From: Renibacterium salmoninarum ATCC 33209
GTDB taxonomy: Bacteria; Actinomycetota; Actinomycetes; Actinomycetales; Micrococcaceae
Assembly: GCF_000018885.1 (NCBI RefSeq)
Contig: NC_010168.1
Location: forward strand, 2,976,001-3,040,000
Direction of reading: 5' to 3'
DNA length: 64,000 bases
Position numbers and translations under genes: made by a program. This document shows positions 9,802 through 19,764 of the stretch, piece after piece. The notes beneath the pieces are model-generated. The model saw nothing but the letters and a program-made list of their open reading frames with translations. It ran no database searches and was not told where the DNA came from. Position 1 is the stretch's first letter; every line of letters starts with the position of its first letter.

Positions 9802-9823
9802 GCCCGCGCTGAGCCTACGCCAA
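9793..9823. terminator. Bidirectional hairpin between recR and the convergent VOC gene
   Basis: Perfect 11-bp arms TTGGCGTAGGC and GCCTACGCCAA enclose a nine-base loop. The recR stop codon lies in the left arm and the opposing gene ends eight bases beyond the right arm, so the stem probably stops both transcripts. There is no strong U tract. Confidence 0.6.
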
Positions 9824-9830
9824 CTGAAAG

Positions 9831-10245
9831 CTAACTAGCAGCCGAACCAGCAATATTGACCAACCAGCTAACGCCAAATTTATCTTTGCATTCGCCGAAG
9901 TGGTCACCCCAGGGCGCCTTTTCCAGCGGCATCCCAACAACGCCACCGGAAATCAGTTTCTCCCAGTATCCGCGCAGTACATCTTCGTCATCGCCACTGA
10001 GTGAAACTGTGCCATTATTGCCCAGCTCCATGCTGTTGGGCGTATCAGCCCCCATCAACACCAAACCGTTTTCTGCGACGAGCATTCCGTGCATGATTTT
10101 GTCCAGCTCAGCCTCAATCTTCGCTCGCGTGGAATTCGCGAAATGTAGACAGGGTCAGCTCGCCGCCAAAAACGGATTGGTAAAAGGTCATGGCCTGCTT
10201 GGCGGTGTCTTGGAAGCTTAGGTAAGGGTTCAGGCGCACAGCCAT
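9831..10245 (-). pseudogene. Frameshifted PhnB/YjdN-like VOC family protein
   Basis: A glyoxalase/bleomycin-resistance (VOC) fold protein of the PhnB/3-demethylubiquinone-methyltransferase-like group, about 137 residues. The start ATG at 10245 has a good GGAGGA site and gives RLNPYLSFQDTAKQAMTFYQ, typical of this family. After HASED the frame hits TGA. A one-base shift near 10110-10120 restores EAELDKIMHGMLV and runs to the natural end with GMPLEKAPWGDHFGECKDKF. The product is probably inactive. The family has no single known substrate. Confidence 0.8.
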
Positions 10246-10491
10246 GGCAATTCTCCTCCGTAAACAGGAACCAATGGCTGGCCCCTTCTGCGCTCATCCT
10301 AAGCGCGATGCGGTGAGACCGAAAGAGCCCAGAGCCGGAACAACCAATGACACCTAAGATGAATTTCCGCGCAATCTTTACGCACGAATTCAAGGAAGAT
10401 GACCTCGGCAGATAAACTGGCGGGAGTCTTGCCCCACCTTCAGGAGTCATCCAGTGCCAGTCCGCCGCTTGAGCATGCCCGGTTTCTCATC

Positions 10492-11778
10492 ATGAGCCTC
10501 ATTGTGCAAAAGTACGGCGGCTCCTCAGTAGCCGATGCCGCCGGAATCCGACGCGTAGCCAAGCGAGTAGTTGCCACGCATCAAGCCGGGCACGACGTCG
10601 TCGTAGTAGTTTCCGCGATGGGTGACACTACTGACGAGCTGCTCGATCTTGCCGCACAGGTCGCCGAACACCCGCCCGCTCGCGAGCTAGATATGTTGAT
10701 GACGGCCGGCGAGCGAATTTCGATGGCGCTGCTGGCAATGGCAATTAGCAGCCAAAACGATGTGGCACAGTCCTTCACCGGCAGCCAAGCCGGCATGATT
10801 ACCGACGGTATCCACGGCAAGGCTCGAATCATTGACGTTGATCCGCACCGCGTGCGCACCGCCCTGGATAAGGGGCAAATTGCGATTGTTGCTGGTTTCC
10901 AAGGTATGAGCCGAAGCACCAACGAGATCACTACGATGGGTCGCGGCGGCTCGGACACCACCGCCGTCGCACTGGCTGCCGCCTTGAATGCTGATGTCTG
11001 CGAAATCTATACCGACGTTGACGGCGTCTACACGGCAGACCCGCGAGTGGTACCCAGCGCGCGGAAAATCGACAAGATCTCTAGCGAAGAAATGCTTGAG
11101 CTCACAGCATCTGGCGCAAAGATTCTGCATCTGCGCAGCGTTGAGTATGCACGCCGATTTGGGCTTCCGATTCACGTCCGCTCCTCATTTAGCGACCACG
11201 AAGGTACTTGGGTCTTACCCAGCCCCGACGACAAAATCATCAGAGGCGAAGGAGTCGCTTTGGAACAGCCCATCATCTCCGGTGTTGCACACGATCGGTC
11301 CGAAGGTAAGGTCACCGTCGTCGGTGTACCGGACATTCCCGGCAAGGCCGCAGAAATCTTTGGCATTATTGCCTCCGCACACTCAAATATCGACATGATT
11401 GTGCAGAACATTTCCACGCACGGATCTGGCCGTACCGACATTTCCTTCACGCTGCCAATGGTCGAAGGTGCTGACGCTTTGCAGGCGCTCAAAGACGCAC
11501 AAAGTACTGTTGGCTTCGAAGACATAATCTACGACGACAGCATTGGCAAGCTCTCACTCATCGGCGCTGGTATGCGTTCACACCCCGGAGTTTCGTTCAA
11601 ATTCTTCAAAGCATTGTCAGATGCCGGTGTGAACATTGATTTGATTTCCACCTCGGAAATCCGAATCTCGGTCGTTACCCGGGCAGACCTTTTAGATACC
11701 GCCGTGCGTGCTGTGCATAAGGCCTTCGATCTGGATGGCACCGAAGAGGCGACGGTTTACGCCGGCACCGGCCGCTAA
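10492..11778 (+). CDS. lysC: Aspartate kinase
   Basis: A 428-residue aspartokinase that phosphorylates aspartate as the first step to lysine, threonine, methionine and diaminopimelate. The N-terminal amino-acid-kinase domain begins with [12 protein letters not shown] and includes [22 protein letters not shown]; two C-terminal ACT domains ([17 protein letters not shown] and [18 protein letters not shown]) suggest feedback control. I start at the ATG at 10492, where family members begin; the open frame extends further upstream. The internal beta-subunit start used in Corynebacterium is not evident. No asd gene follows. Confidence 0.95.
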   Translation: MSLIVQKYGGSSVADAAGIRRVAKRVVATHQAGHDVVVVVSAMGDTTDELLDLAAQVAEHPPARELDMLMTAGERISMALLAMAISSQNDVAQSFTGSQAGMITDGIHGKARIIDVDPHRVRTALDKGQIAIVAGFQGMSRSTNEITTMGRGGSDTTAVALAAALNADVCEIYTDVDGVYTADPRVVPSARKIDKISSEEMLELTASGAKILHLRSVEYARRFGLPIHVRSSFSDHEGTWVLPSPDDKIIRGEGVALEQPIISGVAHDRSEGKVTVVGVPDIPGKAAEIFGIIASAHSNIDMIVQNISTHGSGRTDISFTLPMVEGADALQALKDAQSTVGFEDIIYDDSIGKLSLIGAGMRSHPGVSFKFFKALSDAGVNIDLISTSEIRISVVTRADLLDTAVRAVHKAFDLDGTEEATVYAGTGR

Positions 11779-11804
11779 CGTCTGGTTTGGGTACTCACCC
11801 CCGC

Positions 11805-11947
11805 GCTACGAGGTCGTAGCTGGGCGGGAGCTAGTCCTGCCCACGTAGCAAGCTACTCGGCTGGGGAGGAGCCCCCGGGCGCAAGCTTCTGGAACACCAG
11901 GTGATCCTGCCACTTGGTGTCCTGGGCAAACAGTAAGCTGATTATCA
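11805..11947 (+). other. Hairpin-rich intergenic spacer between lysC and the antiporter gene
   Basis: Successive small inverted repeats crowd this 198-bp spacer: GCTACGA-gg-TCGTAGC (11805-11820), TGGGCGGGA-gctag-TCCTGCCCA (11821-11843, one mismatch), GTAGC-aa-GCTAC (11845-11856) and GGGG-aggag-CCCC (11863-11875). CACCAGGTG/CACTTGGTG (about 11895-11920) and CTGAT-t-ATCAG (about 11937) follow. It may combine a lysC terminator with a structured leader for the antiporter. No known riboswitch was recognised by eye. Confidence 0.4.
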
Positions 11948-11976
11948 GACGATTCTGACGGCAGCTGGGAGCACCG

Positions 11977-13641
11977 ATGGACCTCGAGCAACTTCTGATA
12001 CTGCTGGTAGCGGCTTTGGCGGTGACCGCCTTTGCCCGCAAAGTCGGCTGGCCTGCACCACTTTTGGTCACCGGCGTGGCCATTCTGGTTTCTTTCTTCC
12101 TAGTGGATGAAGTCAAAATCGACTCTGAAGTCATTCTGACCATCGTGCTGCCACCGCTACTTTATTCAGCAGCTTTAGACGTTTCGTTCCAGGATTTCCG
12201 CACCTCGCTGCGCCAAATCCGAAGGCTCGGCATTGGCCTGGTGGTCATTACCGCGCTTGTCGTCGGCGGCGTCGCGAACATCTTAATTGGCGATATTTCG
12301 CTTGCTGCTGCCCTGCTCTTGGGCGCAATTGTCGCGCCACCGGATGCGGTTTCCGCAACGGCAATCGGCAAGAAGCTGGGCCTGCCCCGTCGTGTCATGA
12401 CCGTGCTCTCCGGCGAAAGTCTGATCAATGACGCAGCAGCCTTGACCATGTTTACGCTGTTCCTCAACGGCGCGACTAAAGGTTCTTCTTTTGGCTTCAA
12501 CGACGGCCTACTGCTACTGCTCATCAACATCGTCGGCGGCGTGGGCGTCGGGCTGGTCCTTGCCTTCATCGTGCAATTCGTTCGGACCCGGATCAAGGAT
12601 CCGCTGATTGAAACGGTTATTGGCCTGCTGGTCCCGTTCGGCGCCTATCTGATTGCGGAAGAATTGCACGGCTCTGGCGTCCTCGCTGTTGTCGCGGCTG
12701 GACTTCACTTGGGCTATAACGCACCAAAGGGCAGCTACGTGATGCGGCTGCAGGAACAACCTATTTTGGCTTCGCTAGATGTGCTTCTGGAAGCTTTTGT
12801 TTTTGCCCTGATCGGTCGGCAATTCAAGAACGTACTCTTCGAAACCATCGATAGCCCGCGCGGTCTCGGCGTGAGTTTGGGCATTGCTGACATCCTGCGC
12901 GCGATCACTATTCTGATCCGGCCCGCTTATGTCTTCGTCTCCTACTACCGACGCCAGATTCCGGTCTTCAAGCGACGTCGCCAACGCCGCGGTCGGGATG
13001 AACCGGAGATGAGTTGGCGCGATTTGACCGTGATCTCTTGGACCGGCATGCGCGGAGTAGTCACGCTTGCCGCGGCGGCTTCAGTAGTCGCCAGTTCGGA
13101 CGTCGAAGCCAAAGATCTCATTTTCCTCACCGCCTTTGTGGTCACCATCGGCACCCTGCTCCTGCAAGGCCTCACACTACCCTGGCTGATCAAAAAGCTT
13201 GAGGTTTCTGATCCGAACCAAGAACAGCGCGATCAAGAAGCCGAGCAGGCACTCATGTCTCGCACGTTCAAAATCGCGATGGAGCAGATGAAGCCTACGT
13301 GGCAAAAGCTTGCCGCAAAGGTCGGCCCCGAAAAGGCCGAAAAGCTCATGGCCCGGATTCAAGGCTCGGCGGCGGCCAGAATGTCAGCGATGCAGGACGT
13401 TAACGACGACGCGTCTGTTGCGAAAACAGCGCCATTCGGTAAGGGTGGCATCGCCAAGCCAGAGATGGCCCAATACATGACCGACATGCGCCGCCAAATG
13501 AACGAACTTCGCCGAAAAGTCCTGATCGAAGAACGAGATAAGGGCAATCTCGATGACGAAGTGATGCGGACGGTACTGATGGAACTCGACACCGAAGAAT
13601 TCGCCTTAGACAAATCGTGGCAGTCCCGGATGCGTTCCTAG
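11977..13641 (+). CDS. CPA1-family Na+(K+)/H+ antiporter
   Basis: A 554-residue membrane antiporter exchanging cations for protons across the plasma membrane. About twelve hydrophobic helices fill residues 1-410, including the CPA1 landmarks LPPLLYSAALDVSFQDFR, GAIVAPPDAVSATAIGKKL and LSGESLINDAAALTMF, whose acidic residues form the ion site. A soluble, charged C-terminal tail of about 140 residues is rich in Lys, Glu and Met. Start at the ATG at 11977. The hairpin-rich spacer upstream could regulate it. Confidence 0.9.
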   Translation: MDLEQLLILLVAALAVTAFARKVGWPAPLLVTGVAILVSFFLVDEVKIDSEVILTIVLPPLLYSAALDVSFQDFRTSLRQIRRLGIGLVVITALVVGGVANILIGDISLAAALLLGAIVAPPDAVSATAIGKKLGLPRRVMTVLSGESLINDAAALTMFTLFLNGATKGSSFGFNDGLLLLLINIVGGVGVGLVLAFIVQFVRTRIKDPLIETVIGLLVPFGAYLIAEELHGSGVLAVVAAGLHLGYNAPKGSYVMRLQEQPILASLDVLLEAFVFALIGRQFKNVLFETIDSPRGLGVSLGIADILRAITILIRPAYVFVSYYRRQIPVFKRRRQRRGRDEPEMSWRDLTVISWTGMRGVVTLAAAASVVASSDVEAKDLIFLTAFVVTIGTLLLQGLTLPWLIKKLEVSDPNQEQRDQEAEQALMSRTFKIAMEQMKPTWQKLAAKVGPEKAEKLMARIQGSAAARMSAMQDVNDDASVAKTAPFGKGGIAKPEMAQYMTDMRRQMNELRRKVLIEERDKGNLDDEVMRTVLMELDTEEFALDKSWQSRMRS

Positions 13642-13952
13642 AGCTGGGGCAACTGCCAGACTTGCTGCAGCTCGCGTTGATAGCTTTGGCCTGCTGAGGT
13701 GTCTAAGAAGAAGTTCATTTGCTGCTGCCAAGCTTGATCCACTGGTTCCTGCGCCATGGCCATTTTGAAGGCCACCCAATCAACAACTTCCACCTCGTGG
13801 AAAAGATCCGTACCAGAACGCCAGATTCGCCATTCGGTCACGCCATGCTGGCGGAGCAGTTGATCCAGCTCGCCGGGGATCAGCGCATGTGCTTGCTCGT
13901 AGGCGAGTTCCTTCCCAGGCTGAAGTTTGGTGTGCAGGGCAATTCGTTGCAT
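13638..13952 (-). CDS. L-rhamnose/L-fucose mutarotase family protein
   Basis: A 104-residue protein, exactly the usual length of RhaM. These small cytoplasmic enzymes interconvert alpha and beta anomers of 6-deoxy sugars. Visible are the N-terminal MQRIALHTKLQPGKE, the acidic loop before ITEWRIW-like VTEWRIWRSG, the conserved H of LFHEVEV and the C-terminal VWQL. I use the ATG at 13952 with AAAGGA upstream. It is divergent from the fucosidase and fuconolactonase genes, so L-fucose is the likelier substrate. Its 3' end overlaps the antiporter's end by four bases. Confidence 0.85.
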   Translation of the reverse strand: MQRIALHTKLQPGKELAYEQAHALIPGELDQLLRQHGVTEWRIWRSGTDLFHEVEVVDWVAFKMAMAQEPVDQAWQQQMNFFLDTSAGQSYQRELQQVWQLPQL

Positions 13953-14101
13953 CGCAGTTCCTTTCAACGGCTTTTACATCAGATGAATCGGATCAATTCA
14001 GCAAGAGATATTCAACCTACCAAGCAAAAATGCTTGACAGCAGATGAACAGTAGATAATCGTTGAATTTTAAAGATCCGATGTATAGCTCGAGGAGTGCT
14101 C

Positions 14102-16344
14102 ATGCGCAAAAAGCAGTTTCGCCGCGGCCGTATGCTTTGCGCCAGCCTTGCGATCGGGTCCCTGCTCATTGGAGGGTTAGTGCCTGCTGCTATTGCCGAC
14201 GACGCCGCGGCACCGCCGGACGATCTTAACGTCCGCTTCGCTGGATCCCTTGTGGGCAGTTCCGCCTACACCACGGCAGGCGATGAATCACTTCGGGGCA
14301 GCCTTCGACGCAACCAAGGTGACGAACAACAAATCGTAGGCACCTGCGTCGAACTCAAAGGAACCCGTCAAGGGCTAACTTTCGTCCCGAGTGATTGGTC
14401 CTTAGGCCAAGGAACCGCGAACAAAAACTTCATCGCGGAACTCCAATTCACACCAACCTCAGCACCAAAAAACCTAAGCACGCTCTTTTCTGCCGGCGGA
14501 AATTTCTACGTCAGAGCTGAAGCTGGAAAGTTCAGCTACGGCTTCGACTCATTCGATGGCCAGAGCTGGACAAAGAACTCAGCCACTGCGCCGTACCCAG
14601 CACTCAACCAAAAGCACACTTTGTCATTGCAGTATTTGCCCGGCGAGCATAATGCCTCGTTATATGTACTCCTCGACGGCAAGCAGCTCCCCACCGTGAC
14701 GGGGACAAAAGGCTTCGCGCTGGCTGCTGGAGCTGAAAACTCAATCGGGTTCGGTAACGACGTGCACCCCCATGGTGGCGACCGGCCCCGCCACCTTTGA
14801 CCCCAAAGCTTTTCTCTTCCGCTCGGATAACGGGCCCGGGCCAAACCCTGGCGGAAATTGCACCGATCTGAGTCGAATCGCCCCTGGCAACTACATTCCG
14901 GTCAGCGCAAATGATTGCGATCAGGACATTGTCACAAAATCGACTCTAGTTCGGCCAACGACGCAACAATGGCAGTGGCAAGACGACGGACTCAGCGCCT
15001 TCGTTCATTTCGGCATCAATACCTTTTACAACCGAGAGTGTGGTCATGGCACAGAGGACCCGCAGTGCTTCAACCCGACCGGCGTCGTCGATACCGATCA
15101 GTGGGTGAGTAACCTGGCTGCGGCGGGCTTCAAACGCGTCATTCTTACCGTGAAGCACCACGCTGGCTTCCTGCTCTACCCGAGTAGATATTCGGACTAT
15201 TCCGTCGCCTCGTCGCCATGGTTAGCAGGCAAGGGTGATGTGCTTCGGCAGCTCACCCATTCGGCACACAAATACGGGCTCGACGTCGGAGTTTACCTCT
15301 CACCGGCAGACTCCAATCAGGAGGTCCGCGGGGTTTATGGCAATGGCAGCACGCCCAGTGCTCGAACGATTCCCACGCTGCTCCCCGGTGATTCTCGCGC
15401 AGACCAAGCGGGACTACCCAGCTTCAACTATCAAGCGACCGACTATGGCGCCTATTTTTTTAAACACGCTCTACGAAGTAGAGACCCAGTACGGCAAGAT
15501 CAGCGAAGTTTGGTTCGACGGTTCAAGCGGTAACACGGCTAAGTCAGAAAAATATGACTATCCAGCCTTCTACGACCTAATTGGCAAGCTACAGCCAGAT
15601 GCCGTCGTTGCCGTTGGTGGCCGAGATGTCCGTTGGGTTGGCAATGAAGCAGGCCAAGCCCGCGCGGATAATGAATGGAGCCGGCTGGCGGTCGGCGACC
15701 CGGCAGACAAAGGGAAATTCACCGAAATCATACCGACTGATGCACAAGATCTTGGTGATCGAACGTCCTTAATTTCAGCGGTGCGGCAAGGCGCCAATAC
15801 GCTGCACTGGTGGCCCGCTGAGGCGGATTTCAAACTTACCCAAGGCTGGTTTGCGCATCCGAACGATCAACCGCTCAGCGGCAACCAGCTTCTGCAAAAA
15901 TATGAGGAAACTGTCGGCCGCAATGCAGTGTTCTTGATGAATGTGCCGCCGACTACCGACGGCAGTATCTCTGCGGCTTCGATTCAAGCGCTCAAAGACT
16001 TCAAAATCGCACGAGATAAGGCTTATGGCACGGATCTGGCCAGCGCAGGCCGCACCACGACGACGGAAAGCGCAGTCAACATTGACCTAGGTTCAGCCAA
16101 ATCGGTGAAGCGAATTTCACTCAGCGAAGATGTGCTGAACTACGGTCAAAGTGCTGAAAAGGTCAGTGTTGAGGCAAAAGTGGACGGCAGTTGGCAGAGC
16201 ATCGCGGAAGCTGGCGCAATTGGCCAAATGCGGATTCTGGTTTTGCCAACTGCAGTGACTGCGCAAGAGTTCCGAATCACCGTCAAAGAATCGCGCGCGC
16301 CCGTCCACTTCGCTGGAATCTCACTCTGGAGCAATCTCACGTGA
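14102..16344 (+). pseudogene. Frameshifted secreted alpha-L-fucosidase (GH29)
   Basis: Three frame pieces make one secreted GH29 enzyme of about 745 residues that would release L-fucose from glycans. ATG 14102 follows GAGGAG; an Ala-rich signal peptide comes first, then a concanavalin-like N-terminal module to about residue 220. The GH29 catalytic domain (HFGINTFYNRECGHG, RVILTVKHHAGFLLYPS, DVGVYLSPAD) is followed by a C-terminal F5/8-type module. Frameshift 1 lies in a C run near 14768, where one extra C throws the frame. Frameshift 2 lies in a run of seven T near 15455, where six would restore LNTLYEVETQYGKISEVWFDG. Both are single-base homopolymer changes. Confidence 0.85.
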
Positions 16345-17219
16345 GCGGCAAAAATCCAATCCGACGGATTGATGCGCACCACCACCTTTGGAATCTGAAT
16401 GATCGGCCGCAAGACTGGATTACCGGACCGAGTATGGCCGCGATTGACCGAAGCTTTCTGCTGGAAGAATTTGAAGCACTCGCGATTGAGTCGGAAGTGG
16501 ACGCGAGCGTTCTGGTGCAAACGGTCTGCGAATCTGAAGAGACCCCAGAGCTGCTAGCCATTGCCGCATCCTCCTCAATTGTGCAGGCAGTAGTGGGATG
16601 GGTCGATCTAGAAGCCCCCAGTGTTGCTGATCAGATTTCCGCGCTCAAGGAGTCCCCGGGCGGCGGATACTTACGCGGCATTCGGCACCAAGTGCAAGGC
16701 GAAAACGATCCCGAGTGGTTAGCGCGCCCAGCGGTGCGACGCGGCTTAATTGCCGTTGCCGAGGCGGGCCTGAATTACGAATTCATCGTCCGCTCGGATC
16801 AGCTGCCAGCGGTGGCAAAAACTGCACACGATTTCCCCGAGGCATCATTCATCCTGGATCACGCAGGGAAACCACCGATCGTCGCCGGCGAGCTAGAAGC
16901 TTGGTTCACTGACATCGCGGCGGTTGCTTCGGCGTCGAATATCACGTGCAAAGTCTCTGGTCTGCTGACCGAGGCTAACTGGTCTTCTTGGACGATCAAT
17001 GATGTGCAGCCAATTGCCGATCGCCTACTTGAACTTTTCGGCGTCAATCGGCTGATGCTTGGCTCCGACTGGCCGGTAAGCACGCTAGCTGCCAGCTACC
17101 CGTCGACTTGGTCGATGAGCGAGGAGCTGATCGCAACGCTCTCCGCTGCGGAGAAATCAGATCTTCGCCAAGGCACCGCAGCAAAGGTGTATCGAATTCC
17201 TGGGACAATGGATGCGTGA
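16341..17219 (+). CDS. Amidohydrolase, probable L-fuconolactonase
   Basis: A 292-residue amidohydrolase-2 (PF04909) TIM-barrel hydrolase. The metal motif RIDAHHHLWN is at the N-terminus, with FILDHAGKP near 180 and the C-terminal LMLGSDWPVS carrying the catalytic aspartate. This arrangement is typical of sugar lactonases such as L-fuconolactonase, which opens fuconolactone in fucose oxidation. The start GTG at 16341 overlaps the fucosidase stop (GTGA). The overlap and the nearby mutarotase support a fucose-salvage role. Confidence 0.82.
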   Translation: MSGKNPIRRIDAHHHLWNLNDRPQDWITGPSMAAIDRSFLLEEFEALAIESEVDASVLVQTVCESEETPELLAIAASSSIVQAVVGWVDLEAPSVADQISALKESPGGGYLRGIRHQVQGENDPEWLARPAVRRGLIAVAEAGLNYEFIVRSDQLPAVAKTAHDFPEASFILDHAGKPPIVAGELEAWFTDIAAVASASNITCKVSGLLTEANWSSWTINDVQPIADRLLELFGVNRLMLGSDWPVSTLAASYPSTWSMSEELIATLSAAEKSDLRQGTAAKVYRIPGTMDA

Positions 17220-18139
17220 CCGATAAGCTCCGTAAGCTCAGCCCCGACGAGTGGCTGCCGCTTGCGCAGGCACACGGGGCAAAGGTGGATGTTTATGCGA
17301 AGCCTTATTTACAACGCCGCTCTCATGGCGAGAAGCATCCGGTAGAAGATTTCCTCTTTACCTATTACACGCTCAAACCTGCCCAGCTACGGCGCTGGCA
17401 CCCGGGCAGCGGCACGGTCTTGCTTGGCGATGCGGCTTTGGAACGGCTGGGCTGGAAGTATTACCGGGCTGCTCACGACGGCGAACGTGCGACTTTAGGG
17501 CTGAGCGCAGCTGAGCCGGCGGTAGTCGTCGACGCAGCAGAGTTTTTGGCCGCGCGACGCAGCGCGGTGGACTTTGCTGTCGTCATTCTGGCCGGCACTG
17601 CGGCTCGGCCCGCCCAGTTGGGCTGCTTCGGATTGCATGAATGGGCAATGGCCTACCGAAGCGACGAGAACGGCATTCGGCACGAGTATCTACCATTGCG
17701 CCTCGGGGCTGAAGGCACTGACGAGGTTGTGGAACAGAACCGAATTCGTTGCTCGCACTTTGATGCCTTCAGGTTTTATACGCCGCAAGCAGTGCCACTC
17801 AACGAGCTCGCGCCAAACCGGGAAAATCAGCGCTCGATGGAACAGCCAGGGTGCCTGCACGCAAATATGGATCTGTACAAGTGGACGTACAAACTGTTGC
17901 CAATCTTGCCTAGCGAATTATTGATGGAAGCTTTTGAGCTGTCCTGGCGGATTCGAGCAATGGATATGCGGGCTGCGCCGTATCAGCTCAGTGACTGGGG
18001 GTACGAACCAATCCAGATTGAAAACGCTCAAGGTAAAGCCCAATACGTGACGTGTCAAAGCGAATTCAGTGCAGAAGCTGCGGTTTTGCGGTCACGGTTG
18101 TTGAACGATCTAAGTCAGCGCCTAGAACTAGCAGGCTAG
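17216..18139 (+). CDS. Conserved actinobacterial protein, often called 3-methyladenine DNA glycosylase
   Basis: A 307-residue protein beginning VTDKLRKLSPDEW at a GTG that overlaps the preceding stop. It has conserved segments HPVEDFLFTYYTLKPAQLRRWHPG, GCFGLHEWAMAYR, and PGCLHANMDLYKWTYKL. This family is widespread in actinobacteria and commonly annotated as 3-methyladenine DNA glycosylase. I see no helix-hairpin-helix DNA-glycosylase motif, so that function is unproven. The overlap with the fuconolactonase gene suggests co-translation but no obvious shared pathway. Confidence 0.6.
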   Translation: MTDKLRKLSPDEWLPLAQAHGAKVDVYAKPYLQRRSHGEKHPVEDFLFTYYTLKPAQLRRWHPGSGTVLLGDAALERLGWKYYRAAHDGERATLGLSAAEPAVVVDAAEFLAARRSAVDFAVVILAGTAARPAQLGCFGLHEWAMAYRSDENGIRHEYLPLRLGAEGTDEVVEQNRIRCSHFDAFRFYTPQAVPLNELAPNRENQRSMEQPGCLHANMDLYKWTYKLLPILPSELLMEAFELSWRIRAMDMRAAPYQLSDWGYEPIQIENAQGKAQYVTCQSEFSAEAAVLRSRLLNDLSQRLELAG

Positions 18140-18174
18140 TAGGCCTAGGCTGAAAGAGCCTGATTGGAGGCAGA

Positions 18175-18699
18175 ATGAACCGACGAACTTTAGCCCCCAC
18201 CTTGATAGCTGTGGCTGCCGCGATTGTCCTGAGTGGTTGCGCAGGGACCCCGCCCGCTGATCCAGGTATCACATCTACTGGAAGTTCACCAACATTCCCG
18301 CCCAGCGCCACAGCTGGCCCTTCCTTGCCTTCCGGCGTGGCCAGCCCATTGCCTGCTGGGGCAGATATCTCGCTCGCCATCACGATCAAGGACTCCCCCG
18401 AAGCAGCAAACCGCGATTTCACCGTGTTGTGTCAGGGTGCCAACGTTTCCGCCGGCAGCTCCGTTGCCGACCCTGCTGCGGCTTGCCAGGCACTGGAACG
18501 CTATGGCGCGGCAATCTTTTGGCCAACCGTTCAGAACCGAAATTGCACGATGCAAATGGGCGGACCTCAAGTAGCTAGGGTCACCGGAATTTTCAAAGGT
18601 CAAGGCGTGGACAAGGCTTTCGACCAGAGCAATGGTTGCAATATCTCAGATTGGAATGCGCTTTCTGCACTATTCGGTAACAAATCGGGTGTTCTCTAA
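18175..18699 (+). CDS. Lipoprotein with subtilisin-inhibitor-like (SSI) domain
   Basis: A 174-residue secreted lipoprotein. The start ATG follows TTGGAGG. The signal peptide ends at LSGCAG, a clear lipobox. A Pro/Ser/Thr linker to about residue 60 leads to a domain with CTMQMGGPQVARVTGIFKG and SNGCNISDWNAL. This resembles the SSI-like serine protease inhibitor fold seen in other actinobacterial secreted proteins. A role in protease control at the cell surface is inferred. It ends against a convergent dead transporter. Confidence 0.7.
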   Translation: MNRRTLAPTLIAVAAAIVLSGCAGTPPADPGITSTGSSPTFPPSATAGPSLPSGVASPLPAGADISLAITIKDSPEAANRDFTVLCQGANVSAGSSVADPAAACQALERYGAAIFWPTVQNRNCTMQMGGPQVARVTGIFKGQGVDKAFDQSNGCNISDWNALSALFGNKSGVL

Positions 18700-18705
18700 G
18701 CTCGG

Positions 18706-19591
18706 CTAGGCGATAGCTATCATCACCACGCCGGCCACGACGATGCCAGCACCAATCAATCGTTTGCGCGGCTCGGCCTCGTGCAGCAAAAAAGCTCCCT
18801 CCAAGGTCACAAAAACCACTGATAGCTCGCGCACTGGCGCAACCATCGCTACCGGAGCCATTTGTAGCGCGAACAACACCAAAACATAAGCTAGCGGGGA
18901 AATCGTGGCGACAATCAGCACTTCTCGCCCGTGCTGATGCCAAACCGAATGAACCTTGGCGCGTGAACTGCAGCGCGAACGGCGCGAGCAGAACTACCTC
19001 GGTCATTGAGGATCCCCACATCAGAGCAATTGGGAAGACAGCTAGGCCGCTGGCAAGCACTGAATGCGCATCCCAAAGTGTGTAGGCGGCAATAGTGACT
19101 CCGGTAAGCACCCCATAAAGTACTCCTGCGCCAAGCTTTCCGCGGCCGCGCCCCGGCGTCGGCGTCGAGCCTGACAGCCCAATCAAAACCACACCGCCCA
19201 CCACTACGGCCGCGCCAAGCACCGCGAGCCATCCCGGCCGCTCGCCCAAAATCAATAACGCCAGTAGCACGCTCAGCGCGGGTCCGGTGCCGCGGGCTAA
19301 AGGGTAGACCACCGAGATATCACCCTGCGCATAGCCATGCTGCAACAACACGAAGCCGGTATGGAGTATGCCGCTGACCACACCGTCTAAAAGCCAAGGC
19401 AATCACTGTCCGCTAAAAGCCAGAATGCCCCAAATTCCCAGCGGGGCCAGAATCACCGCGGAGCACAACGAGGCGAGCCAGAGGAAGGGCACGCCGCCAG
19501 TGCCCGCCTTTTTAGCGGCGAGATTCCAGACGGCGCGTGCAACAGCAGCTGCCAGTACCAAGCCGAGCGCAAGAAGATTCACCTTGCGCAT
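18706..19591 (-). pseudogene. Broken EamA/DMT-family transporter
   Basis: Reconstructs to a ten-helix drug/metabolite transporter of about 295 residues. The first piece (MRKVNLLALGLVLAAAVARA) ends at TGA 19403-19405, in frame with the following LPWLLDGVVSGILHTGF. A frameshift near 18940 then separates the middle from the C-terminal EVLIVATISPLAYVLVLFAL piece ending VVAGVVMIAIA. The two EamA repeats are otherwise recognisable. With two lesions it cannot make a full transporter. Its original substrate is unknown. Confidence 0.8.
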
Positions 19592-19764
19592 TGTGCCACA
19601 GCTCTATGAACAGTTGTCTATACACGTATCCGAGAAATTCACTTTCAAAAAGACCTTGCCGCGCGGCAGCGTTGCTGCAAGAATCGGTCGCAAAGGGCTG
19701 TGAATGGTCCATTGGGGTTCTCAACTGATTGCGCACCACATCGCCAGATATCTAAGGAGACAAA

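Noticed and set aside
10246..10491. Lysine riboswitch upstream of lysC
   Set aside because: No conserved five-helix core could be traced in the 246-bp interval.
11977..13641. Antisense open frames inside the antiporter
   Set aside because: Several are long, but they follow from the codon pattern of the sense gene and lack ribosome sites.
14102..16344. Programmed ribosomal frameshifting in the fucosidase
   Set aside because: Two shifts in homopolymers of a secreted glycosidase, with no slippery heptamer plus downstream structure, fit mutation better.
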